From Hemileia vastatrix (lineage: Eukaryota > Basidiomycota > Pucciniomycetes > Pucciniales > Zaghouaniaceae), in NCBI GenBank assembly GCA_030280995.1, contig JASXTE010000014.1, positions 21,737,650-21,801,649 of the forward strand: 64,000 nt of DNA, given 5' to 3'. Both the position numbers and the translations under genes were made by a program. Below, piece after piece: positions 21,300 to 31,832 of the stretch. Every line of letters begins with the position of its first letter. The first letter of the stretch is position 1. Under the pieces are notes generated by a model. That model was not told the origin of the DNA and did no database searches. It worked only from the letters and a program-made list of their open reading frames with translations.

Positions 21300-21960
21300 A
21301 ACTCTCCATTTTTTACTACCTCAATTGACAACCTCTAAATCTCTTCACACAATTTTTTCTACATTGTCATTTCCGTTCATTGTATTACCACCCCCCACCC
21401 TTTTATTGCCCTCCTGATACATTTTATAAACCCTCTAAGCTTAAAAATCTAAGTTTAAGCCCTCCTCACTATTCCCCTTCACTCTATTTTTACTTTTAAC
21501 ACAACTCCACCCCTTTTGCTACCATCCTCATCCCCCACCACCCCTTTCTTGCCTCTCCCTACCTTACCCCATCTATTTTTGCCTCAACTCCACCCCAATC
21601 CTTTTATAACTAACTATAATGCTTTTTCTTTCAACCCCCATTTTTTTATCCCTCACCCCAGGCATTCATCACCCCACCCCAATCCACCCTTTCAATTTTC
21701 ATACAACTCATATGGCTTCCCAAATCACCCCCTTTTCTGAATATAGAGTAAAAGGGGTTAGAAGGAGAGAAAAAGGAGTGATATCAAGAAATCTGGGGTG
21801 GAAAGAGGTGAAGAGGGGAATAATTAGGGTGTTAAGGGGAGAAAAATAAGTGAGGAGGGGTGTAATGGGATGATTAGGGGCGAGAAGGGGGAATAAGGGT
21901 TTGGGATGGGTCAGTTATTGGTAGACTTAAATAAAATGTAAGAGGGAGAAAATATTAGAT
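21300..21960. repeat. GC-skewed foldback (C-rich then G-rich)
   Basis: The + strand is C-rich at 21380-21740 (CCCCACC, CCACCCCAATCC words) and G-rich at 21745-21920 (GGGGTTAGAAGG, GAGGGGTG). A decayed copy of the CTCTGTTCTT hairpin precedes it at 21265-21305. Overlapping ORFs here (21516-21740, 21619-21849) are low-complexity. Confidence 0.55.
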
Positions 21961-22371
21961 GGGAGAAGAATGAGGTTTGAAGTTTGAGGGAGGAAAGTAT
22001 TTTTAAGGAATATTTTGAAAAAATGTAAGCACAAAAATTAAATAATATATTTTGAGACTTGAAAATCATAATGGCATGAAACATCCCACAAAAACCTCAA
22101 AAATATTTTTTAATATTTATTAACCATAGATTTTATTCTCATAAAAATTAGATTTTTTATACTTTTGATATAATAAAGATCATGATAAGTTATATTTTTA
22201 ATATAATTCTGCCCATTTCCTGTTTTATCTTAAATGATCATGGGATGTAAATCAATATTACAAATTTTTCTATTGAATAAATTTAATAGGGGGTATCAAT
22301 GTTCAGGGATCGGCAATTAGGGATCAGGAATTTTTTTTCCCGGGATCAGACATTATTAATTGCGGAAGATT

Positions 22372-22403
22372 CTTATCCACTAGCCCCAGGGCTAGTGGAT
22401 AAG
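22372..22403. repeat. Subterminal 32-bp palindrome
   Basis: Arms CTTATCCACTAGCCC and its exact complement are separated by CA. The same palindrome is perfect, with 16-bp arms and no spacer, at 8966-8997 in the deletion derivative. It is 84 bp from the left end. It may mark a transposase or accessory-protein binding site. Confidence 0.8.
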
Positions 22404-22616
22404 AAATCCACGATAATGCATTATCCCGCCTCTTATACCCCAATTTCCATTCCTAATTCCTGATCCCAAACTCATCTCATCCATGATGGATTTTTAAGAA
22501 AGTCACATGACTTATAATTGTTGATGCCATCCTTAAGTATTTCCTCACTCTATGCTACTTAATTTTGGTGGCGAACACTTAAGTTTTTTTTCTATCTACA
22601 CACCCCAACTGCACAT

Positions 22617-23927
22617 TTGGCGGTGAATTCCCACTTCCCTCATCACTTAACCCTTCCACCATCAACAATGAAACACCTCTCTACTAGGAAGCTACTTCAC
22701 TCAACAATGAATGCTATCACTTTTCTTTTAGTTCTTTACTATAAATCTGACTCTGATTTGGAAGATGCTTTAGCTAATATGTGTTTTCTTTCCAAAAAGC
22801 GTTACATCATCACCAGGGGGCCAAATCTTTATCATGATCCCCGATATGATCTGGCCTCCATTCTCAACATTCCTCATTTAAACTTCACACAACTTTTTAG
22901 AACTTCTCCCAATTCTTTCTTCAAACTTTATCAACTCATCTCCGATCATCCTATCTTCCATAACAATTCTCATAACAAACAGCGTAATACTGCCATCCAA
23001 CTTGCTGTTGCTCTATGTCGCTTTGGCTCAAATGGAAATGGTGCTGCCGTAAGACGTTTGGATAATCTCTTTAACATAGGATATGGTACCGTGATATTAT
23101 ACACCAAGCACTGTATGATTGCTATCCTTTCCCTCAAGTCTCAAACTCTTGCTTGGCCAACTCCAGAACAGCGACTTGAATCCTCTCAAGTAATGCAAGC
23201 TGAAGGTTTCCCTGGCTGTATAGGTTTTGTTGATGGCACAACCATCCTTTTGAGTCAAAAGCCTGCTCATGATGGCAACCATTATTTTGATCGCAAAAAA
23301 AGGTTTCTTCAAAATCTTCTCCAAGTTCTCATCTTTCACAATCTAACTTTTAATCTTCTTTCTAGATACTCTATTGCCGTTCAACTTGTATGCGATGTCA
23401 ATAAAAAATTTATTGCTTTTCACAGTGGCTGCCCTGGATCATGTCATGACTCTTCCGTCTTCCAAAGAATGAGGATTTCTCAATCTCCTGAATCATACTT
23501 TGACGAATCTCAGTGCCTCCTTACAGACTCAGCATATGCAAGTGGAAAGTACATTATACCTGCTTTCCGTGGTGCAACTTCAGAAAATGACCCCAAAACT
23601 AAATTTAATTATCACCTTGCACAATCAAGAGTACAAATTGAACATGCTATAGGTATTTTAAAGGGACTATTTTCTAGTCTTCGGGAGCTCAGAATCCAAT
23701 TTCAAAAAAAATTGGAGATCAAAACTGCAAATCATTGGATCTTGACTTGCATAATACTCCACAATATTCTAGCTGATTTAAAGGATGAGTGGAATGATCT
23801 TTATGAAGAAGAGGATCCTGAACCACCACTGGCACTCCCCTCCCTTGATTCACAAATCATTCAATCAACCGGCATACGCCTCATTATAATGCCAATTACT
23901 CTTCAACATTTCTCTTCACCCTTTTAA
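22617..23927 (+). CDS. PIF/Harbinger DDE transposase
   Basis: It cuts the element out and inserts it at 3-bp targets, acting in the nucleus with the accessory protein. The ORF is 436 codons. Residues 206 (GFVDGTT), 304 (LLTDSAY) and 342 (IEHAIGILKGLF) are the likely D, D, E triad, with the last two 37 residues apart as in DDE_4 transposases. The N-terminal half (QLFRTSPNSFFKLY, RFGSNGNGAAVRRL, GYGTVILYTKHC) is the usual helix-turn-helix region. A 63-bp intron at 23303-23365 (GTTTCTT...TTTCTAG, branch CTAAC) is in frame. Without it the protein is 415 residues and DRKKR joins YSIAVQLV as expected. The start could also be the Met at 22668. No stop or frameshift is seen, so this gene may still be functional. 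A truncated relative lies at 37620. Confidence 0.9.
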   Translation: MAVNSHFPHHLTLPPSTMKHLSTRKLLHSTMNAITFLLVLYYKSDSDLEDALANMCFLSKKRYIITRGPNLYHDPRYDLASILNIPHLNFTQLFRTSPNSFFKLYQLISDHPIFHNNSHNKQRNTAIQLAVALCRFGSNGNGAAVRRLDNLFNIGYGTVILYTKHCMIAILSLKSQTLAWPTPEQRLESSQVMQAEGFPGCIGFVDGTTILLSQKPAHDGNHYFDRKKRFLQNLLQVLIFHNLTFNLLSRYSIAVQLVCDVNKKFIAFHSGCPGSCHDSSVFQRMRISQSPESYFDESQCLLTDSAYASGKYIIPAFRGATSENDPKTKFNYHLAQSRVQIEHAIGILKGLFSSLRELRIQFQKKLEIKTANHWILTCIILHNILADLKDEWNDLYEEEDPEPPLALPSLDSQIIQSTGIRLIIMPITLQHFSSPF

Positions 23928-24253
23928 TTTTTAATTTTTATGTTTTCATACTTTCCAAATGTCCTCTTTGTGTACTTTAATCACTTGTTTTTGTATTTTG
24001 GTTTGTTGCATATTCATTTTTTTTTTGAATTTATGGTGAATATCTTTTTTTTGGATGGCTCATTGGTTTTCTTTCACTTCCTCAACATGAAATCGCATAT
24101 TTTCTTATATCGCATATTTTGTCAGTGATTTTTTTTTTCATTCATCACTCATATCCTTTTCATCCTCTCCTCAAACATCCCTCAAATATTTTGGTTGCAT
24201 TTATTTTCTCAACTCAACTCACCAGGTAGGTCATTTTTTTTCTTTTTTCATGG

Positions 24254-24298
<45 letters not shown>

Positions 24299-24419
24299 GT
24301 TTTTTTGTTTTTTTTGTAAGTGCTTCTATTATTTTTGTTCTAGGGTAAACTAATTTTTGTTTTGCTTTTTTCTCTTTTTTATCTTTTTATTTTTTTGTTT
24401 TTTTTTCTCTCCTTCACCT
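23928..24419. other. T-rich 3' flank of the transposase
   Basis: Long T-runs, including repeats of TTTTTTTTGC at 24250-24300. Probably the transposase 3' UTR and element filler. No gene is seen. Confidence 0.5.
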
Positions 24420-25170
24420 CTCTTTATGATCCTCAAGGCCCCCCTTTTTCCCTCTCTTTACCTGTCTCTGACCCTCTTTTTACCCCCTTTTTAGCTGCCT
24501 CAAATCCCCCCTTTCCCCCCTCTTTAGGTCCCTCATCACCCCCTTTCCCCTCTTTTTAGGTGCTTCAATACTCCCCCCTTCCCCTCTCTTTATGTCCCTC
24601 AAACCCCCCCTTCACCTCTCTTTTGGCGCCTCAAACCCCCCCCCCTTCACCTCTCTTTACCCACATCAAACCCCCCCTTTCCCTCTCTTTAGGCGCCTTA
24701 AACACCCCCCCTTCCCCCCCTTCTACTCACTTTACCCCCCTACCTAATCATTATATCCTCCTCTACCCCCCCCCCCCCCCCCTGTTTATTAACGAATGAT
24801 CATTACAGATCGTTTGTTAACATGGAGGTGGGGGGGGTGGGTGTTGGGGAAAGGGTTTGGGAGGGGGTAAGGAGATTGGAAGGGGGGGGGGTTTGAGGTA
24901 CCTAAGGAGAGGGGAATGGGGAGGGTTTGAGGTGCCTAAGGAGAGGGGAATGGGGGGGGGTTTGAGGCGCCTAAGGAGAGGGGAATGGGGGGGGGGGTTT
25001 GAGGCGCCTAAGGTGAGGGGAATGGGGGGGTTTGAGGGAGCTAAAGAGGGGGGAATGGGGGGGGTTTGAGGCATCTAATGAGGGGGGAAGGAGGGTGATG
25101 AGGGACCTAAAGAGGGGGGAAAGGGGGGTATTTCAGGGGGATTTTGAGGCAGGCAAGGAGAGCATTTGAG
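24420..25170. repeat. Large GC-skewed foldback with tandem units, inside the Harbinger element
   Basis: The left arm (24420-24780) is tandem units of about 38-50 bp such as CCCTCTCTTTAGGCGCC followed by TCAAACCCCCCC. The right arm (24825-25170) is the complement (GGGTTTGAGGCGCCTAAGG, GAGGGGAATGGGG). The apex is a 13-bp dyad at 24789-24820 (TTAACGAATGATC / GATCGTTTGTTAA). Runs of 7 to 14 C or G give G-quadruplex and i-motif potential. ORFs here are low-complexity. It could be a nested foldback element or amplified internal DNA. Confidence 0.7.
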
Positions 25171-25805
25171 GGGGAAAAGGGGACTTTAATGGGAGATAAA
25201 GATGGGTTACTAACTTTCAAATAAAGATACTAACAAATTTTTGTTTGTAATTTTGATTATTTTTTTTATTTTTTTTGCAGTAATATAGAAAAAAAAAATT
25301 TTTTTTGCTGATAAGGACTGTCCCTCTTATTTACAAAACAAAAAAGGTTTATAATTTTATTTTTATTTTTTCTATAATTAATTTTTGTGATTTTGATTTT
25401 AATTAAATAATTTTTTTAATTTTTAATTTTGATTTTACTGATTTTTTTTTTCTTTTTCATGATCTTGTGAGAAGGTTTTTAATAACCAATCTTCAGGTTC
25501 ACTTTTAATTTTTTTTTTTTTTTTTGTGTGTTTTAATTCTTACTGAAACTTTCTTTTTTGAATGAATTTAATTATTAATTTTTTTTAATAGGATTTTGCT
25601 TTGATTGTGTTTTTTAAAATAAAACCTCAGGTTTTTTTTTTATAATTTTTTTTTTGGAAAAATTTTTACTGATTTTTTGGTTTTTTTTTCAATTTTATTT
25701 TTAAAATAAAAAAACAGCTTTTTTTATTATTAGGTAGGAATTTTTTTTAAAAAAAATTTGAGTTAAAATTTTATTGACAATTAATTTTTTTTTCAGATCA
25801 AAAAA
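25171..25805. other. T/A-homopolymer-rich spacer
   Basis: Many T-runs of 8-17 bases. It probably contains the 5' leader of the TET-like gene, whose first ATG is at 25806. No other signal is seen. Confidence 0.45.
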
Positions 25806-27027
25806 ATGTCTTCTTCTTCTGATTCACCCCTTACTTCTCTCTTATCTTCATCTTTATCTTCTTTATCATCTTCATCTTTATCATCTCTATCATCTTCTTT
25901 GAAATCAACTCTATCATCTTCTTTGAAATCAACTTCCATACAATCATCTTCTAAATCATCAAAAAAAAATTAAAGATAATCAGTCTCATCAGAAGAAAAG
26001 ATATTTAAAAAAAAGTCTCTCTGCGAAAGTTATTTTTGTCATATCCCAAACATTTTTTTTATAAAACTAAAGTAGATAAAAAAAATCAATATCCGAAAAA
26101 ATTACCAGAAGATATCAAATATCTAACAGAATTTGGAGATGATCGAGTTGTTGCAGTTATCAGCAATGCTTTTAAGCCTCAATTCATTTTGGAAGTTCAT
26201 TCATTCGATGGTGTAAAAGATGAAGCTTTTAATCAACTATCCAATCTTATCATAACTCTTTATCAAATGGCTTTGGTTCGATTACCTATAAGGAATAAGA
26301 ATTTGTTGGGTGGTATCATGATTGGTTTTGGTTGGAGACCTGGTTTTGTCAAAGGATATTCTCTTGGTATGTCTAATAATTTTTGTTCCATTCTTAATAT
26401 CATTTCACTTATTTCAATTATATAGGTATATATTCATTGCTCAATAATATCACTAAAGCACAAAAAGATGAAGATTTTCGCTTATGGGACACTCTACCCT
26501 ACTTTAATTCTTTTCTTGCTCTTCGACTCAAAAAGCTCTGTAATAAGGCATTTGAAAAAAATCATTACCTTGCAACCAAAGTTGGAATACCGAATTGGTG
26601 TGACTCTGAATGGGAAGATATCAGCCACGAATATCTTTTATTTTCTAATGTTATTATCACTCATTCTGGATTCCACAATAGGATTCATATCAATAGGAAT
26701 GATGCCAATTTTCTTACTTTTGGAATATTCTCATATATCAATCTGATAACTGGCCACCCAATACCATCTCCAGCTAAAATCAAAGGACATGGTTTATATT
26801 TTCCAGACCACCGGTTCATCATTGATTTTGGTTTGGGAAATGGTATCATCGAAACTATTTGGAATTCTTCTAAGGATAATCATCAAACGACCAAAGCTCC
26901 TCCTGGTTTGAAATCCTGTCAAGATTTCACTCATTTTGGTTGCTCATTTCAAATCAGTAATAAGTTGATACAAAGAATCAATAAGGTAAAGAAAGAAGGT
27001 AAAGTTATTCGATTTAAAAAAACTTAA
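25806..27027 (+). pseudogene. TET/JBP-like 2OG-Fe(II) dioxygenase carried by the Harbinger element
   Basis: TET/JBP enzymes oxidise 5-methylpyrimidines in DNA; fungi, rusts included, have expanded transposon-linked families. ATG 25806 opens a Ser-rich tail (MSSSSDSPLTSLLSSS). Frame changes at an A-run near 25970 and a T-run near 26035 lead to 26036-26366 (SYPKHFFYKTKVDKK, FGDDRVVAVISNAFKPQF). A 59-bp intron (26367-26425, GTATGT...TATAG) joins exon 2 (26426-27027). The first metal box reads FHNRIHINRNDANFLTFG: if H-x-D is meant, Asp is Asn. The second half has the usual G..YFP....IDFG.G.GI.E..W then NHQTT, probably the distal His. Family assignment is from the motif pattern by eye. Frameshifts lie in homopolymers, so sequencing error is possible. 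Confidence 0.62.
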
Positions 27028-27127
27028 TCTAGATCCAAAAAGTATGGGGATTAGAGTTGTCATTGAAAATTTTATATTTTTTCATAAATTTTTAATAAAT
27101 ATTTTTTATATATCAATTTTCTCAAAT

Positions 27128-27354
27128 AATGTGATGAGCCATCGACCTTGTGTTGTATAACAGGTAATCATGATAACATTTATTTGTTTCATGGGGTTCC
27201 TCTTTCCTATACCTGTAGAAAGTCCCAAACTTATGTTTCTCAACTTGGTCTGCATTTTGGCTTGAGGGATTGTCATTACATTAAACTAGGGAAATTGATA
27301 TATATTAGATATTCATTTAATAATTTATGTAATTATATTAAATTTAGATGACTT
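27128..27354. other. Downstream segment shared by two Harbinger elements
   Basis: The block with GTCTGCATTTTGGCTTGAGG and the following AT-rich stretch (27240-27350) recurs, diverged, at 39040-39150 in the 3.25 kb Harbinger. It is a non-coding part common to both families. Confidence 0.6.
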
Positions 27355-27780
27355 CCACCCCTTACTTCAATAAAATGCAGGGGGGGGTATTGCCAAATTT
27401 TCAAATCTGACATGTGAAATTGATGACTTAGAAAAATTTTGGTGATACCCACCCCTTGCTTCAATAAAATGCAGGGGAGAGTATTGCCAATTTTTTTAAA
27501 CAGATATAGAATTTTTTTGACTTGTAAATATTTTTGTGATACCCGTCCCTTACTTCAATAAAATCCATGGGGGGTTGTGCCAAAATTTTTTATAAGACTT
27601 GTGAAATTCTTGACATGTAAGAATTTTTAGGATACCGGTAAAATGCAGGGGGTAGTAAAGCCAAATTTTCATATAAAACTTTCAAGATTCATGACATGAA
27701 AGAATTTTTGTGATACCCACCCCTTACTTCAAAAAAATCCAGGGGTGGGGGATTGTCAAATTTTCAAAGGAGACTTGAAA
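27355..27780 (+). repeat. 94-bp tandem repeat, about five units
   Basis: The anchor CTTACTTCAATAAAATGCAG, followed by a G-run and TATTGCC, starts at 27361, about 27455 and about 27549. Two more decayed units reach 27780. Two units of the same repeat lie at 39160-39340 in the other Harbinger element. Each unit carries AATAAA followed by a G-rich word. Confidence 0.75.
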
Positions 27781-27902
27781 ATTTTATTTAAAAAAAGAAT
27801 ATTTATCATTAAAATACGATATTTCAAGAAATACAGAAAATAATTGTAAAATTTATGTACAAATAAATATGAACACATGAAGTGTGAAAGAAATAAAAGA
27901 AA

Positions 27903-29302
27903 CTAGTCAACAAAAAATTTCATTAAACGTTCTATTTCTTCAACAGATTTGTTTGCTTTAATGCATTCGATCAAGAAATCTTTCTTTTTAGAACTTTCTT
28001 GGAGATCATGCTTATACTTCAACTGTTCCATTAAGTTTTGATGCTCGAGTGTTTTTTCCTTATTTTTGGATTTTTCAATACTAAGAGTTAACTCAAACTT
28101 CTTCTCCTCCAAATCTTGGGCCCTACCATCCTTCTGTAAAGAGAGCTCAAACTTCTTCTCCTCCAAATCTTGGATCCGATCATCCTTCCGTAAGGAGAGC
28201 TCATACTTCCTCTCTTCCAAATCTTGTACTCTGTCATCCCTCCTTAAAGAGAGCTCGTATTTCTTCTTTTCAAAGCTCAGAGTCTCTTTAGCAATTTCCA
28301 CTTGTTCTAGAGTGAGAATAAAAATTAACATAAAGTAGAAGAAAAGCAGAGTAAAGTAATAAGAGGTATGATATCACTTACCAGCATCACGTTTCTCTAA
28401 AAACTGTTCCATCGAAGAAAAAGGTGTTTGTGATGAAGTATCACTTTTTCGTCTTCTTTAAGAGAGAGGAAATTTAGACTAGTTGAAGCCCTTCTCTTTT
28501 TGTTCAACGTAGCATTTTCCTCCTCATCATTGTCACTAGCTTCAGACTCAGTTGATTGAGGATCCTGGGTTTGTTCATCAGCCTTTTAAGAAATAAGAAA
28601 AATATAAGTAAATAAAAAAATAGAATCGATAAGATAAAAGAAACAGACCTGAGTTAGATTGGGTTGGGTTAAATTGCCAATAGGATCAATAGCAAAGCTA
28701 TCTAGATTTGTAGAATTTAGAAGAGGGGAGGCTTGAGTGGAGGAAGAGGATGGGAAAAGATTTGCTTCGACATCATGTTCGGAGATAGGATCTTCTCCAT
28801 CCAACATGTTTACAGGATTAACATTGGCTCGCTCTCCAAAAATTGCATCCATCTCTTTAAAGTAAGGACATAAAGAATCAAGTTTATTGTCTATGGATTT
28901 TATACCCTTAGTTATATCAATGTCAGTAACCCCAAAACCAGTGGAAGATGAAAGAGCCTTTGCCTTCTTGTATTTTGCTCAATAATGCTTGAAGCGTTCA
29001 GACATCTGTTTAGGCAAAAGATCAATCCTTCCCTTGGTCTTATTGCGTAATTCATTTGCCATTAGAAGATAGCCATTAACTTTTGATGTGGAGGGCCGTC
29101 CTACTTTAGTGGCATACTCAGTACCAAAACAAGAATCATAGTTAGATTTGGTTTTCAGCCAGTTGATAAGAATGAGATGATCATCTTTTTTTAATTGAAC
29201 AGTCTTTGATTTCTTGGCTGAGCGGGGAAAAGAGGAAGTAGTGGGAATTGAAGAACAACTGGGTGATAGCTGCCTTTGAGAAGATCTAGGATGACGAGGC
29301 AT
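27903..29302 (-). pseudogene. Harbinger accessory protein (SANT/Myb-like plus coiled coil), broken
   Basis: Three exons on the minus strand: 29302-28649, 28582-28382 and 28306-27903, with GT...AG borders. It converges on the transposase. The start MPRHPRSS is shared with 7611. Exon 1 carries the trihelix-like DNA-binding region. Exon 2 is acidic then basic (KKRRASTSLN). Exon 3 has 15-16 residue units like YELSLRKDDRIQDLEE, a clear coiled coil, ending MKFFVD. Breaks: a CGA codon became TGA at about 28981 (a C to T change at CpG), and exon 2 has two extra bases near 28460 relative to the 7611 copy. An active partner would have to come from another locus. Confidence 0.72.
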
Positions 29303-29869
29303 GTTATTATAAATGAAGATGAAAAGGAGCAGAAACAAGCAGATGAGATAGCGAGATGAAAAGGAGAAAAATCAAATAGATGAAATGGGGAGAAATTCTG
29401 AGCGGATAGAATGAACAGGATGGGATGAGAATGGAAGTGCGCAGCAAGTTAGAAGGCTGGGATATCCAGAAAGTTGTCCAAGATGTGGTTATGGAAAATT
29501 GAGTAAATAAATGTCGGATAAGAGGTGAACATTGACACGTAAAGTGTCTAATAAACCAATTATTAGCAAAAATAATTGCGGAAGATAATTGGGGTATGCA
29601 GATTATTTTCCGCAATTAATTTAATTGTGGATCGGTCAACATTGATACCCCCTAATGTTAAATTATTTTAAAGAGTGTTTCAACTTCCACAAATATTTTG
29701 AAAATGGATACATATATAGAAATATTGATTGATATAACAAGAGAAGGTGTTTAATTCTCAATTTTTTACTGATAAAAATTTAATGAAATATAGTTTCTCA
29801 CTTTTTCATCTTCTTTTTCCACTGTCCTGTTCCATCAGTATTTTCTTCTCCTTAGGAAGACAGGGAATC

Positions 29870-31145
29870 TGTCAGCCAGGCTATGCCAGGATCCCAGTAA
29901 ATGATATGTTGATTTATTGGACCTGAAAGAGGGCGTAAGAACTGCATTTGCTGTATATAAATTAATATTTTATTGCATAATAAAATTATATAAGTATCTT
30001 ATTAAATATAAGTGTTATATTAATTCTATTGTTATGTAGATTATTTATTCATTTAAATTAAGCATAATATATTTTATATTCTACAAATAATGGCACATTT
30101 TTATGTATTTAATAATTATAAATTAATTATTAATTAATTGCAAACATATATTATAATTATATGTGTAAAATTGACTTATAATGTAATTAAATTAATTAAT
30201 TAAATTTATATATTTAATAAAACTTTTCATATATTATTAAACAATAATATTGGGCGCTTTTTTGACCCTTAATTTTGTCAGAAAAAATTATTTAATAAAT
30301 TATAGCACTTATTTAATAACATAGTATTAAAATCCCCACTTTAAATTACAAATATCATTAAATTAATTATAGGTCACATTTAAACTAGTTATTGAATTAA
30401 TTACATAGTTAAAACAATTAAATAAAATTGCTTTAAACTGGATTGAATTGAATTCATGAATTTTTGGTGTGAAAATAATTCTATTTGTTTTACTTAAACC
30501 CTTTACATGTCACTATAATGTCTGTTTTGGATTATTTTACTCACTGTTCTCATGTTTAAAACTTACTTGGTTACTAATTATTTTAATTAAGTGTTTTTGG
30601 GAAATTATGGTGGGAAAATTAGTTAATTACTCACAGGTTTAGTTAACTGTTTCATGTTTTTCTCTTAATATCTATGTTTCATACCTACTCTTATATATTC
30701 TTGTTTTAGCTTATTACTATTTTGTATATACTGATTTCTGGCGCTTCAGAGGTCCCCTGGTCTATAAAAGGGGCTTGGTTAATCCCCTTTAACACATCAC
30801 TTATTATATACACTCAGCTCAATACAATTTTAATTATATTACATTTATTTTTTTTATTAGCCTTATAAAATCTAAATTTAAAAGTAAATAAATATTTTAC
30901 GGTTGCAATAGGTCTAATAATAATAATAGTTTTTACTGCACATTGAGAATCACCCTTATTTTAATATATATATTTTATAATTTTATAACCCTCAGTATTT
31001 TTTCAAGTCCCAAGTAGTCCTCATTGCCTTTCTCTCTTAGAATAATTAAAAAAATACTTTTATTATTTTATTTAAATCCCTATCTTCTCCTCCTCCTCTC
31101 CATTCTTTCCATTTTTCTCTTCCTCTTCTAGACATCCGGCTGATA
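29870..31145 (+). repeat. Gypsy copy 1, 5' LTR (1276 bp)
   Basis: Nearly the same length as the 3' LTR, with more than ten scattered differences by eye. It contains GCGCTTCAGAGG followed by CTATAAAAGGGG at 30751-30774. Confidence 0.9.
30751..30774 (+). promoter_or_regulatory. LTR promoter: upstream box and TATA box
   Basis: TATAAAAG lies at 30763-30770, preceded by the word GCTTCAGAGG. The same pair is kept in Gypsy copy 2 (46158-46190) although the rest of the LTR has diverged, which supports a function in transcription start. Confidence 0.65.
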
Positions 31146-31832
31146 ATTGAGGGCCTTTCCAAATGACAACAACAACTACAATACTTGGGACAAACAACAT
31201 AGTGTACGGACCACCCAGCCAAAAAAGTAAACTTTTGCTGGGACCATGTTTCGAACTTGGGTTCGATCATTTAGGTTTATATTAAATTAAATCATATAGT
31301 ATTTTTAAGTGATTTTACAATCACTATAGTAAGTTAACCATTGCACCTCTCACTCATATTATTATATTTTTACTGCAATAGCAGTGTTTGTGGCTTAATT
31401 GCTGATTCACTGAGTGTAAGTGTTCATTATTTTTTAATTTTTTTTCCTAGTTGACCATAATAGAGTAAAACTCTTAGTCCTAGAAGACAATTAATATTTA
31501 ATAAATTATTAAATTAATTTTATTATTATTTTTTGTTTATTGGTTGACCATAATAGTACTCAGTACTTAGTCCCAATATTACCATTATATTAATTTTTGG
31601 TATTAATTATTTTGGTTGACTTATAAAACCTTTATTGGTTGGTCCCATTTTGATATTGTTTATTCTTAATAAATTATTGTAATCACATTTATTTGTATTA
31701 CATTTCTTGTAAATTAATCGATTTTTTGATAAAATTTAATTTTTTATTTGTTAAAAATTCAATAAATTATATTTTATTTTGAAATAACAATTTGAATCAT
31801 TAAATAATTATGATTATATTTTAACAGATTAA

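Larger units (their letters stand above)
18291..22287. other. AT-rich gene-poor region
   Basis: Apart from the transposon terminus at 18793-18830 and the skewed block at 21300-21960, I see no gene, RNA gene or element boundary. The sequence is strongly AT-rich with scattered homopolymers and probably consists of old decayed repeats. Confidence 0.5.
22288..29653 (+). mobile_element. Long PIF/Harbinger element, 7366 bp, TSD AAT, with TET/JBP-like cargo
   Basis: The left end is AGGGGGTATCAATGTTCAGG and the right end is the imperfect complement. AAT flanks at 22285-22287 and 29654-29656. Contents in order: subterminal GGGATC repeats and a 32-bp palindrome (22372-22403), transposase (+), a large GC-skewed foldback, a TET/JBP-like gene (+), a 94-bp tandem repeat, and a SANT/Myb-like gene (-). 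Converging transposase and accessory genes are standard for PIF/Harbinger. The TET-like gene is extra. The deleted copy at 7245-9081 proves that both ends belong to one element. Confidence 0.88.

Noticed and set aside
21516..21849. Two overlapping Pro/His-rich ORFs
   Set aside because: Composition follows the C-rich arm of a foldback; no start context, domain or conservation.
24362..25074. Pro/Leu-rich and Gly-rich ORFs on both strands
   Set aside because: They are translations of the C-rich/G-rich foldback tandem units; low complexity on both strands with no conserved frame.
26468..26746. 92-codon ORF overlapping the TET-like exon in another frame
   Set aside because: Shadow of the exon 26426-27027, which carries the conserved motif pattern.
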